Shown: positions 1 through 8,066, counted from the stretch's first letter. The stretch is 23,791 nucleotides of DNA from Methanobacteriota archaeon (GCA_003229935.1 QIGD01000021.1:1-23791), one strand, 5' to 3'. The notes: a model not told the origin generated them from the sequence alone. A program made the numbers and translations.

Positions 1-88
1 TTCTGCATCTTTTACAACGCCTCCTAATCAACCAATTCCTCTTATTCCTCACGGAACAAGCCCACGACTTTAGTCGTGGGTGATTGAC
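1..88 (+). mobile_element. End of an IS200/IS605-type element (partial)
   Basis: Positions 61-80 form a perfect 8-bp stem with a TTTA loop (CCCACGAC / GTCGTGGG). They are preceded by AACAAG and followed by TGATTGAC. This layout (AAGCCC, hairpin, GGG, short tail) is that of IS200/IS605 right ends read in the tnpB direction. The segment 19-88 is about 80% identical by eye to 11865-11937, and the two copies stop matching immediately after GATTGAC, which sets the outer boundary near 88. No transposase is visible, because the element continues left of the window. Orientation is inferred from the hairpin pattern. On the minus strand the same segment has an AGGAGG motif and an ATG at 6-8, so a minus-strand gene beginning here cannot be excluded. 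Confidence 0.6.
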
Positions 89-1008
89 AATACTCTCTCC
101 ATTAAACTTGCTGCCATTATCGGGAAGATTATTGTGGCATCACCTATAACTGTAGCAACTCTGGCTTTTTCTTTAGCCTTTCCCCAGCTTATACCTTCCT
201 CAAGTTTGGCACCACTCAGACTGCCGCCCTCCTCTCTATCAAGAGTTATCTGAACTGCATAGTCAAAACCCTCTCTAAGAAGATTTGCCCCCATTATATA
301 GTGCTTCGGAATTCCTCCTCCAAGAAAAATGGCACCCACCTTACTGGAGGATAACACAAGAGTTGAAAGTTCTTTCATATCTTTTATCACATTCAGAGAG
401 ATTCTATTTGTCTGGGAGAAGAAAAATAGCTGAAGACCAAGCATGGAATCTGATATACCAGGAGAGAAGATAGGAACATTATTTTCATAGGCTGCCCTGA
501 TGAAAGAATCTCTATCCTCAAGATGCTCACCAATCTCTGTTATCAATTCTCTCGGCGATAGATTCTCAATATCCTCTTCAGGTATTGTTCTAAGGAAATC
601 CTGAATGAAATCCTCAAAGGAAACAAAGTCTTCAACCTTTGCATAAACATTGCCAATTCTACCGTAACCCTTTTTATGAAGCTCTATATCATCTACTCTG
701 AAGTCTCCTACTATGTGGTGACCTCCAAGAGCCTCTATAATATCATGCACGAGATTTGCTCCAGAAGTGACAATGCCTGAGATGACACCCTCTCTTATAA
801 GTTCGGATATAATCTTCCTCAAACCTGATGCACACATTGGTCCGGCTAAACCTAAGAGTACTGTAGCATCGTCTCTTACCATCTCCTCAAAGATTGAACA
901 TGCCTCGGCAAGCTTGCCTGCACCGAGCACTCCCGCCTTTCCATACTCGCCTATCAGAGAATCTACTGTCATGGCAGGCTTAATTTCAATCTGTCCAACT
1001 CTCCTCAT
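70..1008 (-). CDS. dys: Deoxyhypusine synthase
   Basis: This cytoplasmic enzyme transfers the aminobutyl group of spermidine to a lysine of translation factor aIF5A in an NAD-dependent reaction, the first step of hypusine formation. The 312 residues cover the whole family. The NAD-binding stretch TSGANLVHDI lies near residues 81-90, the GGGIPKH segment near 230-236, and the active-site block GISWGK ends at the expected catalytic lysine K277. The ATG overlaps the stop of the upstream membrane protein gene by 4 nt (ATGA), so the two are probably co-transcribed and coupled. The last codons and the TAA stop lie inside the hairpin of the adjoining IS605-type end, so the final four or so residues (ITHD) are element-derived. 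The catalytic core is unaffected. aIF5A itself is not in the window. Confidence 0.95.
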   Translation of the reverse strand: MRRVGQIEIKPAMTVDSLIGEYGKAGVLGAGKLAEACSIFEEMVRDDATVLLGLAGPMCASGLRKIISELIREGVISGIVTSGANLVHDIIEALGGHHIVGDFRVDDIELHKKGYGRIGNVYAKVEDFVSFEDFIQDFLRTIPEEDIENLSPRELITEIGEHLEDRDSFIRAAYENNVPIFSPGISDSMLGLQLFFFSQTNRISLNVIKDMKELSTLVLSSSKVGAIFLGGGIPKHYIMGANLLREGFDYAVQITLDREEGGSLSGAKLEEGISWGKAKEKARVATVIGDATIIFPIMAASLMERVLSITHD

Positions 1009-2402
1009 GACATCTTCCTCTTCCTGCTTTCATCTAGCTTTTTTTTCAATATTAAAATATCCCTATCAATAGCTTCAATTTCCCTGTCCAGATTTCCCTT
1101 GTCGTCGGTGAACTGCTCTTCATCAATTTCATTTGAAACAAGCTTCTTTTTTAGATTCTCTATACCTAATTCATATTGACTTCTCAACTTTGAAAGTTTT
1201 CTTATTTCAGAAGCTAGACCCGCTCTTTCTCTGGTAGTTTCAACTTTCCTGTCAAAGCCTGAGAATTTCTTCTTCTTCAGGTCGGATATAACTCTGAAAT
1301 CCCTCATTCTACTTGTTTTCCCCACATTAGCAGGCATAGATTTAGATATTAAGTATACAGCAACTATAATTCCAAAGAGAACTGAGAAAATTATTATATA
1401 CGGAGCTGCCGAACTTTTACCCCCTGGACTGGAGGTTGTTCTGAGCGGAGTAACAGTAGCGTTCAGCTCATACTTTTTTTCTCTGGAAGACATATTTGAA
1501 ACCTTAAGAATTTCTCTCTCAAGAGCCCGCTGAACCGAAATAGATACGTTTCTACTCACATCTCTAGACTTTATTGAGGTATCATCAAGCAGGGAGAGAG
1601 CTTTTCTGGCATGTAGATAAGCAGGATAATAATATCCTGAAGACATTAAATTTTCTGCCAAATTTATCTCTCCGAAGTAGCTGTAGAGTTCTCCTCCAGC
1701 TTCTCTGTAAAGTAATACCTGGTTGCTGACATTTAAATTATATGTCTGAGCATTTTCAAGAGATGAATTGGCATCTTTAAAGGCAAAAAGAACTTCACTC
1801 TGTCTGGCCTTTGTAATAGTGATAGTTTCATCGGCAAGTTTTCTGTAGTTCGCATATGTGATATTAACCGGTATGCCATCTGTGATAGTGGAAAAATTAA
1901 ATCTGATATTTGCATTGTATTCAATAGCCTTGCTGTTCCCTATTGTGAAGACACGGGCTGGAGGTGATATACTTCCAAAATCATAGTTTGGGGGAATAAC
2001 AAACTTTACATTCACACTGTAAGTTACCCAGGGCAAATATTTTTTGAAGGCAAGGCCTGAATACGATTTCACCCCATTTTGTTCAAAAATTGAATTCAGT
2101 CTTGTGTAGTTTATCTCAACATCTATATGATTAACAGGCACCTGGGACATATCAAAAATTATGTAATTAATTGTATACCTCACACTTTTTGGAGCTTTAA
2201 TTGTAATATTAGAGGAATCCTCAGGCAGAGGGTAGTAAAGAGGGTTTTTTACTGAAAATGGCATAAGGACAAGCTGGATATTCTCCTCAACTTTAGCAGC
2301 ATTATTGAGAAAATAGGTTAAGTTGTGCTGCTCCGAATAAATCTCTTGGGCATGAATTCCTGGGAGTAATATAATTAGGAGAATTAAAGCAATACCTCGC
2401 AT
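1005..2402 (-). CDS. Surface-exposed single-pass membrane protein, unknown function
   Basis: I do not recognise this 465-residue protein as a named family. It starts with a signal peptide (about residues 1-18, hydrophobic core ALILLIILLPG). A beta-rich exterior region follows (about 25-200), then a more helical part (205-310), a single transmembrane segment (about 333-353), and a charged, lysine-rich cytoplasmic tail with a likely coiled coil (about 395-460). Ten N-x-S/T sequons (N27, 65, 98, 169, 180, 212, 224, 285, 303, 314) all lie before the membrane segment and none after, which supports the topology and fits glycosylation by AglB encoded at 20348-22423. A TATA box at 2422-2430 lies about 24 bp before the ATG, implying a leaderless transcript. 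The 3' end overlaps dys by 4 nt. It might be a sensor or envelope-anchoring protein, but that is a guess. Confidence 0.85.
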   Translation of the reverse strand: MRGIALILLIILLPGIHAQEIYSEQHNLTYFLNNAAKVEENIQLVLMPFSVKNPLYYPLPEDSSNITIKAPKSVRYTINYIIFDMSQVPVNHIDVEINYTRLNSIFEQNGVKSYSGLAFKKYLPWVTYSVNVKFVIPPNYDFGSISPPARVFTIGNSKAIEYNANIRFNFSTITDGIPVNITYANYRKLADETITITKARQSEVLFAFKDANSSLENAQTYNLNVSNQVLLYREAGGELYSYFGEINLAENLMSSGYYYPAYLHARKALSLLDDTSIKSRDVSRNVSISVQRALEREILKVSNMSSREKKYELNATVTPLRTTSSPGGKSSAAPYIIIFSVLFGIIVAVYLISKSMPANVGKTSRMRDFRVISDLKKKKFSGFDRKVETTRERAGLASEIRKLSKLRSQYELGIENLKKKLVSNEIDEEQFTDDKGNLDREIEAIDRDILILKKKLDESRKRKMS

Positions 2403-2421
2403 AATGCTTATTCTCTTCAGG

Positions 2422-2430
2422 TATATAAAG
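2422..2430 (-). promoter_or_regulatory. TATA box of the 465-residue protein gene and dys
   Basis: On the minus strand this reads CTTTATATA. Its centre is about 24-25 bp upstream of the ATG at 2402, so transcription should begin at or next to the start codon (leaderless mRNA). Confidence 0.6.
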
Positions 2431-2453
2431 AGGTTTCGATATACTTTAGGCCA

Positions 2454-3218
2454 TTAAACAACATCACTCTTTTCAAAGGAGTATGCTCCCAGTAAAACCA
2501 TTACTAAAGAGGATCCAGCTAAAATTACAAAATCTAAGATAATTGGAAATGAGGAAACTCCAACCAATATGCCTCTCAAACCATCCACACCATAAGTTAA
2601 TGGGTCAAGATACGAGATATACCTTATCCAGAGGGGTAAATTTTGCAATGGAAATAATGCTCCTGATAAAAAGAAAAGCGGAAACATTACAAAGTTAATT
2701 ATCATGCTAAATCCCTGAGTATCCTTCATATTTGATGCGAATATGAATCCGAGCCCAATAAAAGTTGCAGAAATCAGCACCATGAAAACAACAGATAATA
2801 AGAATGACATAACTCCTGGAATTTTAAATCCTATTATAAGTGAGATAAGAAGGATTAATATACCCTGAATTGTTGCAGTTGTTGTACCTCCTGCTATCCT
2901 GCCAAGTACAATGGATATTCTACTCACGGGAGCAACCATAATCTCTTTTAAAAAACCAAACTCTCTATCCCACAAAACAGATATTCCAGCAAACATTGAA
3001 GTAAAGAGCATACTCATGCCAATAATCCCTGGAACAAGAAAAGTTATATAATTGACATTTTTTTGCATACCTGGAATAGCCATATTATTGAATCCGAAAC
3101 CTAAGAACGCAAGGAATAATAATGGTAGAGTCAATGTACCCACAATTCTAGATTTAGCTCTTAGAAATCTTTTCATTTCTCTCAGCCATAGCACATATAT
3201 TGCTATTCCATCAATCAT
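2454..3218 (-). CDS. ABC-2 type permease (DrrB-like)
   Basis: Membrane subunit of an ABC exporter of the daunorubicin-resistance (DrrAB) type. The 254 residues carry six hydrophobic segments (about 24-46, 52-75, 99-125, 135-165, 170-195, 222-248). They also hold the family's conserved cytoplasmic stretch WDREFGFLKEIMVAPVSR near residues 83-100 and the LSGALFPLQNLP segment before the last helices. The start codon overlaps the stop of the ATPase gene (ATGA at 3215-3218), with GGGTGA just upstream, so the two subunits should be made together. It is the last gene of the padR operon, and 51 bp separate it from the next gene, which has its own TATA box. The substrate cannot be read from the sequence; drugs, lipids or glycolipids are typical for the family. 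Confidence 0.92.
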   Translation of the reverse strand: MIDGIAIYVLWLREMKRFLRAKSRIVGTLTLPLLFLAFLGFGFNNMAIPGMQKNVNYITFLVPGIIGMSMLFTSMFAGISVLWDREFGFLKEIMVAPVSRISIVLGRIAGGTTTATIQGILILLISLIIGFKIPGVMSFLLSVVFMVLISATFIGLGFIFASNMKDTQGFSMIINFVMFPLFFLSGALFPLQNLPLWIRYISYLDPLTYGVDGLRGILVGVSSFPIILDFVILAGSSLVMVLLGAYSFEKSDVV

Positions 3219-4207
3219 TTTTTCACCCTTCTCCTCATAATCTCTCTGTTCCGCTCTCTCTGGTTGCCATCCTGTTCTCTGATGGTTTTCCCTGTGAAAT
3301 AGAGGAATACATCCTCAAGACTCGGTTTATGTAAATTGACAGAATCAATATCTACTCCTATTCTTTGAGCTATGCTGACTAATTCAGGTATTCTTTTTTC
3401 TCCTCTCTCCATGGTTAAATTTAAATTATTATTGTGCTTTTTCATTGATTCTATCCATTTCAAATCTTTCAGATGGTTCATCAGTGAATCAATATCATTC
3501 TTAATTTCAAGAGATACAATATCCCCACCAAGCACATCTTTTAGTTTATCCGAAGTATCCATTGCAACAATTTTTCCATTGTCAATTATTGCCACCCTGT
3601 CGCAAAGATAATCTGCCTCGTCCATATAATGTGTTGTTAAAATAATTGTAACATTACCTTCCCTGTTCAATTTCTTTATATAGTCCCAGATATGTCTTCT
3701 TGTCTGAGTATCAAGGCCAAGTGTAGGTTCATCCAGAAACAGAACCTTCGGCTTATGAATAAAACCTCTTGCCAGTTCCAGCCTTCTTTTCATGCCTCCT
3801 GAATAATTTTCAACTATAACATCTGCTTTTTCTGTCAGTTCGACGAGTTCAAGAACTTCTTTTATTCTTTTTTCCCTTTCGTCTTTATCCATTTTATACA
3901 TCATGGCATGAAATTCCAGATTTTCCTTTCCTGTTAGATTAATATCAAGAGACGGTTCCTGAAAAACAACGCCAATGTGTCTCCTGACTTCATCTTTATT
4001 ATTAGAAATATCATATCCAGCCACCTCTACATAACCCGAGGTAGGCTTTAGCAGTGTGGTAAGCATGTTTATTGTGGTTGTTTTACCTGCACCATTAGGA
4101 CCAAGAATACCAAAAAGTTCTACATCATTAACATTAAATGAAATACTATTAACAGCTCTTACACCATTAAATTCCTTGGTAAGGTTTTCAACTTTTATTG
4201 TGAACAT
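3215..4207 (-). CDS. ABC transporter ATPase (DrrA-like)
   Basis: ATPase that powers the ABC-2 permease encoded next. Numbering is from the ATG at 4207 (330 residues). Walker A GPNGAGKTT is at about 36-44, the Q-loop glutamine near 83, signature YSGGMKRRLELAR near 135-147, Walker B VLFLDEP near 155-161, and the switch histidine in TTHYMDEAD near 193. The roughly 100-residue tail after the nucleotide-binding domain is typical of DrrA/NatA-type subunits. A TTG at 4216 is also in frame, but the ATG at 4207 begins one base after the padR stop and matches the usual N-terminus (MFTIKVENLTKEF). The order padR-ATPase-permease, with 1-nt spacing and a 4-nt overlap, marks a single operon. The protein acts at the inner face of the cytoplasmic membrane. 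Confidence 0.93.
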   Translation of the reverse strand: MFTIKVENLTKEFNGVRAVNSISFNVNDVELFGILGPNGAGKTTTINMLTTLLKPTSGYVEVAGYDISNNKDEVRRHIGVVFQEPSLDINLTGKENLEFHAMMYKMDKDEREKRIKEVLELVELTEKADVIVENYSGGMKRRLELARGFIHKPKVLFLDEPTLGLDTQTRRHIWDYIKKLNREGNVTIILTTHYMDEADYLCDRVAIIDNGKIVAMDTSDKLKDVLGGDIVSLEIKNDIDSLMNHLKDLKWIESMKKHNNNLNLTMERGEKRIPELVSIAQRIGVDIDSVNLHKPSLEDVFLYFTGKTIREQDGNQRERNREIMRRRVKK

Positions 4208-4208
4208 T

Positions 4209-4691
4209 TCACTCAATCTTCTTCAGATCGGATAAACATCTTTTGAGTATTTTCATGACGTTACCCTGATTCTTCAATGACAGTTCAAAAGCTGCGTCTT
4301 TTATTTCAAAAATTGTGCTGGTAATATCAACCTTTTCTTCTCCAAAGACATCTATAAACAAATTCCTAAAATGTATGTATTTTTCTCTCCACTCTCTTCT
4401 ATGATTCTTCGTGTTATTCAATAATTCAATACCCATATCTGTAAGTTCAAAAATATTCTTTGAACGTATATCAACCTTATGCACTTTAATTAATCCTTCT
4501 CTTTCTAATTTATTTAGAATTGGATATAACGTCCCCTTACTTGGTATCCATTCCCCTTCAGTCTTCTCTTCCATTTCCTTGAGTATATCATACCCTGATT
4601 TAGGTTTTTTCTTTAAAGAGTAGAGTACATAAAATGTAAGAATCCCTCTATCCTTTCCATTTTTTGATGACATTTTCCATAGACCTATCAT
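4209..4691 (-). CDS. PadR-family transcriptional regulator
   Basis: A 160-residue DNA-binding protein. Residues about 15-90 form the PadR winged helix, with the diagnostic YDILKEM, PSKGTLYPIL and LEREGLI blocks. The C-terminal part (100-160) is helical, as expected for PadR dimerisation. PadR regulators commonly repress the exporter genes they sit next to and release DNA when a small hydrophobic ligand binds. Here the gene is first in an operon with an ABC exporter. Its promoter holds a perfect 15-bp palindrome (4735-4749) that also occurs before the second exporter operon, so the simplest reading is self-control plus control of the neighbour. The TATA box at 4718-4725 is about 27-31 bp from the ATG at 4691, giving a nearly leaderless message. 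An internal ATG at 4673 is a less likely start. Confidence 0.9.
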   Translation of the reverse strand: MIGLWKMSSKNGKDRGILTFYVLYSLKKKPKSGYDILKEMEEKTEGEWIPSKGTLYPILNKLEREGLIKVHKVDIRSKNIFELTDMGIELLNNTKNHRREWREKYIHFRNLFIDVFGEEKVDITSTIFEIKDAAFELSLKNQGNVMKILKRCLSDLKKIE

Positions 4692-4709
4692 ATTAATAAA
4701 ATAAATTGC

Positions 4710-4750
4710 TATAAAAGTATATAAATGTTTCGAGTTCGAACTGTTCGAAA
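4710..4750 (-). promoter_or_regulatory. Promoter/operator of the padR operon (41-bp shared box, copy 1)
   Basis: These 41 bp are identical to 8067-8107. They contain a TATA box (TTTATATA on the minus strand, 4718-4725), a BRE-like GAAACA next to it, and the palindrome TTCGAACTGTTCGAA at 4735-4749. In this copy the palindrome extends to 11-bp arms (4731-4753) with one mismatch. The palindrome sits immediately upstream of the BRE, a position where a bound regulator could either block or recruit TFB/TBP. Confidence 0.75.
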
Positions 4751-4847
4751 TCGCAATATAAATTCTATAAAAAAACTTCCATTATAGATATTATGCAAAA
4801 GTTTGAGAAGCCATTAAAACAGACAGGAGTTTATAGAAAAATCGTCT

Positions 4848-6086
4848 TCACTCATATCTCAACGCTTCTACTGGTTGTAGAGATGCTGCTCTCCTAGCTG
4901 GGAAAATACCTGAAATGACTCCCACCACCACCGAGAACAATAGGGCACCTAAGATAAGTTCTGGAGTAATAATAGCACCTGAAGTGGCTCTATGTGTAAA
5001 GCTAACCCCAAAATCAGTCATCATGCTCGATAGAATAACACCCACAAGTACACCGAAAATCCCTCCAATTAAACCTACCAATCCAGATTCCACAATGAAC
5101 ATAAGCATAACGGTTATGTTTGTAGCGCCTAAAGCCTTTAATATACCTATCTGTCTGGTTCTTTCAATTACTGACATATACATGGTATTGGCAACACCAA
5201 CAGCACCTACAATTAAAGCAATAGCAGCAATACCCGTAAGTGAAATTATTAATGTTTCCATCATCGTAGAAAATCTGCTCATCATTGCCACGGGATTTAT
5301 AACTGTAAAGTCCTGCTTCTCTTTGCTAATGCCCCTGTGTAATAGCAGGGTACTTGTTATTGTGTCTCCCAGAAGGGAAAGGTTCTCACCAGGGGCAGCC
5401 TTTATTAAAATAGATGAGTATTCATCCTGTCCAACATTCCTAAATATTTGTCGTGCGGCATCAATGGGAATAAATATTTTAGAATCTAATGAACCAAAGG
5501 AACCACTGGTGGATGGAAGGAGGATACCTACAACTGTAAAAGACCTGTTGTTTATAAAAATCTGCCGATTGGTTCTGAGGGGTTGAGAATAAACCTCACT
5601 GGCAACATTCGAACCTACAACCGCTGAATAAGTATCTCCCTGTCTAAGTAACCGGCCAGAATTAATGTTGACGCTACTGAAATCTTGCCAGACCAGGGGG
5701 TCAACTCCTTCTACTGAAATTTCTGCTATTCCATTTAGATAGTCCACATCTGCCCTCTGGTCAACAACCCCCATGACATAAGCTGCCCCCGGAACAGACC
5801 GAAGGCTATTTTCGTCTTTGGTGGTCAGAATGCTAGTGCTTCCAGCTATGGTATTTCGGAATAGATTAAATTGCTTTCCCTTTATATGACCGGGAATCAC
5901 CGTTATCTCATTGGCACCGAAAGACTTAATCTGAGCACCAACACTGGCCTCCACGCCTGCCCCAAGACTCACGATAGATACTACGGCAGCAATGCCTATC
6001 ACAATCCCTATAATTGTTAGCCAGCTCCTTAAACCCCTATTAACAAGGTTACCTGCTGAAAACCATAAGATGTCCTGTACCCTCAT
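4848..6086 (-). CDS. MacB/FtsX-type ABC permease
   Basis: Membrane subunit of a MacB/LolCE-type ABC system, which works as a mechanotransmitter or exporter rather than a channel. The 412 residues give the standard four helices: one at about 22-43, then three at about 278-303, 325-354 and 372-394. Between helix 1 and helix 2 lies a large extracytoplasmic MacB core domain (about 44-275). Family hallmarks are SWLTIIGIVIGIAAV near the N-terminus, ERTRQIGILKALGA at 308-321 and the closing PARRA...PVEALRYE. The ATG overlaps the stop of the preceding COG1361-like gene (6083-6086), with GAGG seven bases upstream. It is the third gene of an ATPase-exoprotein-permease operon. The transported compound is unknown. 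Confidence 0.93.
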   Translation of the reverse strand: MRVQDILWFSAGNLVNRGLRSWLTIIGIVIGIAAVVSIVSLGAGVEASVGAQIKSFGANEITVIPGHIKGKQFNLFRNTIAGSTSILTTKDENSLRSVPGAAYVMGVVDQRADVDYLNGIAEISVEGVDPLVWQDFSSVNINSGRLLRQGDTYSAVVGSNVASEVYSQPLRTNRQIFINNRSFTVVGILLPSTSGSFGSLDSKIFIPIDAARQIFRNVGQDEYSSILIKAAPGENLSLLGDTITSTLLLHRGISKEKQDFTVINPVAMMSRFSTMMETLIISLTGIAAIALIVGAVGVANTMYMSVIERTRQIGILKALGATNITVMLMFIVESGLVGLIGGIFGVLVGVILSSMMTDFGVSFTHRATSGAIITPELILGALLFSVVVGVISGIFPARRAASLQPVEALRYE

Positions 6087-7333
6087 CGGCTTGCCTCTCT
6101 CTTCTTTTTATAGCCATAGATTACACCCAATAGGAGTAAAATACCTATAACAGCAGCATATAAAGTATTATTTGATTTATGCCCTTTTAAAGGAGCACCT
6201 ATCATTTGTCCTCTCACAGTTTGAGATGTATGTTCCACTGACACTTCTTTTATAACACTATGCCTTTCACCCATGGTATCAGTATATGATATCTGGACAC
6301 TGATAAGACCTTGGTGAGCCTGGAATTTCGGTATAACTCTTGAGTTTTCCATTCTAAATCCATTGTCAGAAGTTTGTTGCAGTGAATTATTTCGTTCTGA
6401 GACTTCTGGTATCATGATATTAGCTATTGAATAATCCCCTGCGTCTATATTTCCTATAAATGCCTCATTATGGCCAATTTTAACAGAAACAGAATCGGCT
6501 GGATTTATTCCAATATTTGCCACCGTGATTGCTAGAGATTCTGGACTGGTCATCTGGGTGCTTACACCAAAGTTTGTTGTTCCACCTATAATTATACCCA
6601 CCACATCCTTAGTTGTTTCCTCCTCACCATTCAAATAATAGCTCACTGTAAAAGTTATAGGATATACATCTGGTGCGATATTCATCTTGGCTATCACTGG
6701 CATTGATATATTAACCTTTTTCTGAGGGGATAATAATGGGATTGTTACCTGACTATCTCTTTGAAGGGGAAGAAGAACATCCTCTGGTGTATTCCATGTT
6801 AATTTGATATTTCTAAGTCGTGCATTTCCTTTATTTTTTAGAGTGAACACAAGGTCAGTTTTTTGTCCTGGAACATATAAAGCAGGAGAAACGGAACTAA
6901 TTATAAGATTGGAAAAACCTGAGACTTTTATAATTGCATTGTAGACATAGACCATATTCTCCTCCCCAGCAGTCCCAGCAGTAAGTTGAGTGACCTTAAA
7001 ACGGGCAAGATAAGTTCCAACAGGTGTATCTTCAGGAACTGATAAACGGTAAACGGATTGGATTTGACCCGATTGTTTCAAAGTGCTCACATACCGGGGG
7101 TTCCCAATACCCTGTATTTTTATGGGTGAGTCCACTCCCTCCAATGTTACATATAGGTTATTGATATCTTGAGTTCCGATGTTTTTGATGGTAAGAATAA
7201 GATAGTATTCTCCACCAGGTAATAACACATGACTTGAAAGAGTTGATGAAACGCTAAGACCAGGAGATGCAGCCACTCCTGATATTGGTATAATAATGCT
7301 CAATAGAATTATTAATGAAACAATAAATCTCAT
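6083..7333 (-). CDS. COG1361-like extracytoplasmic protein of a MacB-type system
   Basis: The 416 residues comprise a signal peptide (1-22), a long extracellular region and one C-terminal membrane anchor (about 390-408) followed by a basic tail. The exterior shows three beta-sandwich-like repeats (about 44-130, 160-235, 266-365). Each begins with a hydrophobic strand and an N-x-G turn (TIKNIGTQ, LKNKGNAR, VANIGINP), as in CARDB/NEW3 or archaeal COG1361 proteins. Three sequons (N208, N315, N388) face outside. The gene is coupled on both sides: ATGA overlaps with the ATPase before it and the permease after it, and a strong GGAGGAAGG lies before its ATG. Archaeal MacB-like operons often have such a protein where bacteria have the MacA adaptor, so a ligand-handling or adaptor role is likely but inferred. 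Confidence 0.85.
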   Translation of the reverse strand: MRFIVSLIILLSIIIPISGVAASPGLSVSSTLSSHVLLPGGEYYLILTIKNIGTQDINNLYVTLEGVDSPIKIQGIGNPRYVSTLKQSGQIQSVYRLSVPEDTPVGTYLARFKVTQLTAGTAGEENMVYVYNAIIKVSGFSNLIISSVSPALYVPGQKTDLVFTLKNKGNARLRNIKLTWNTPEDVLLPLQRDSQVTIPLLSPQKKVNISMPVIAKMNIAPDVYPITFTVSYYLNGEEETTKDVVGIIIGGTTNFGVSTQMTSPESLAITVANIGINPADSVSVKIGHNEAFIGNIDAGDYSIANIMIPEVSERNNSLQQTSDNGFRMENSRVIPKFQAHQGLISVQISYTDTMGERHSVIKEVSVEHTSQTVRGQMIGAPLKGHKSNNTLYAAVIGILLLLGVIYGYKKKREASR

Positions 7334-8022
7334 TTTCCTTCCTCCACTTGGCCATCTTTAATTTTAATCATCCTGCCTCCCTTTTTGATGACGACATTCG
7401 CGACATCCATATCATGAGTTGCTATTATAATGGTATAACCTTTATCATGGAGACTTGTAAAAACGTCCATTACCTGTTGAGTCTGTTTTGAATCTATATT
7501 TCCAGTAGGCTCGTCAGCAAGGATAATAGCGGGGTCATTGGCCAGCGCCCTAGCAATTGCGACTCTCTGCTGTTGACCACCAGAAATCTCTGAGGGAAAA
7601 TGAGCCATAAGATTTTCAAGCCCTCCTATATCTAAAAGAATTTTTTCCGCCCTCTTTATACGAATAGATGGGGCTATGCCCTGAATAAGCATCGGTAATT
7701 CAACGTTTTCGCGAACATTCAAAGTTGGATAAAGATAGGAAGCCTGGAAAACAAACCCAATTTTCTTCCCTCGTAGTTTTGCTAGTTTGGAGTCGTTCAA
7801 TTTCGAAGTATTTAACCCATCTATGTATACATAACCTGAACTCGGCTGGTCCAAGCAACCCATAATTTGCATTAGTGTGGATTTTCCACCTCCTGAAGGG
7901 CCTATAACTGAAATAAACTCTCCTTCGTCAAGGGCGAGATTCACATCTTTAAGGGCAATAACCTTTTCTTTACCCATTTGATAGACCTTAGAAACATTCT
8001 CCAATTCAATAACAGAAGACAT
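7330..8022 (-). CDS. MacB/LolD-type ABC transporter ATPase
   Basis: ATPase partner of the FtsX-type permease two genes downstream. From the ATG at 8022 it has 230 residues, normal for LolD/MacB-type ATPases. Walker A GPSGGGKST is at about 41-49, the Q-loop FVFQ near 90-93, signature ISGGQQQRVAIARAL near 146-160, Walker B IILADEP near 166-172, and the switch histidine in IIIATHD. A GTG at 8031 is in frame, but a ribosome binding site (GGAGTGA, 8028-8034) overlaps it and is correctly spaced for the ATG at 8022. This gene leads the operon. The shared TATA/palindrome promoter at 8067-8107 gives it an untranslated leader of about 30 nt. Expression is probably governed by the PadR-type regulator encoded at 4209-4691. 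Confidence 0.94.
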   Translation of the reverse strand: MSSVIELENVSKVYQMGKEKVIALKDVNLALDEGEFISVIGPSGGGKSTLMQIMGCLDQPSSGYVYIDGLNTSKLNDSKLAKLRGKKIGFVFQASYLYPTLNVRENVELPMLIQGIAPSIRIKRAEKILLDIGGLENLMAHFPSEISGGQQQRVAIARALANDPAIILADEPTGNIDSKQTQQVMDVFTSLHDKGYTIIIATHDMDVANVVIKKGGRMIKIKDGQVEEGK

Positions 8023-8027
8023 TCTTA

Positions 8028-8034
8028 TCACTCC
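8028..8034 (-). promoter_or_regulatory. Ribosome binding site deciding the MacB-type ATPase start
   Basis: On the minus strand this is GGAGTGA, five bases before the ATG at 8022. It overlaps the alternative in-frame GTG (8031), which argues against that GTG as the start. Confidence 0.6.
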
Positions 8035-8066
8035 AGTCGGCCTTGAAACAACACATAAAATAATGT

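Noticed and set aside
4770..4806. Inverted pair AAACTT/AAGTTT upstream of padR as a second operator
   Set aside because: Six-base AT-rich arms far apart, not kept in the second promoter copy; likely chance.
4915..5586. Open frame of 223 codons on the plus strand
   Set aside because: It is antisense to the well supported MacB-type permease gene, proline/threonine/isoleucine-rich from reading hydrophobic codons backwards, with no ribosome binding site or domain.
5590..5620. TTCGAAC within the MacB-type permease gene as another regulator site
   Set aside because: Only one palindrome arm is present and it lies in a coding region.
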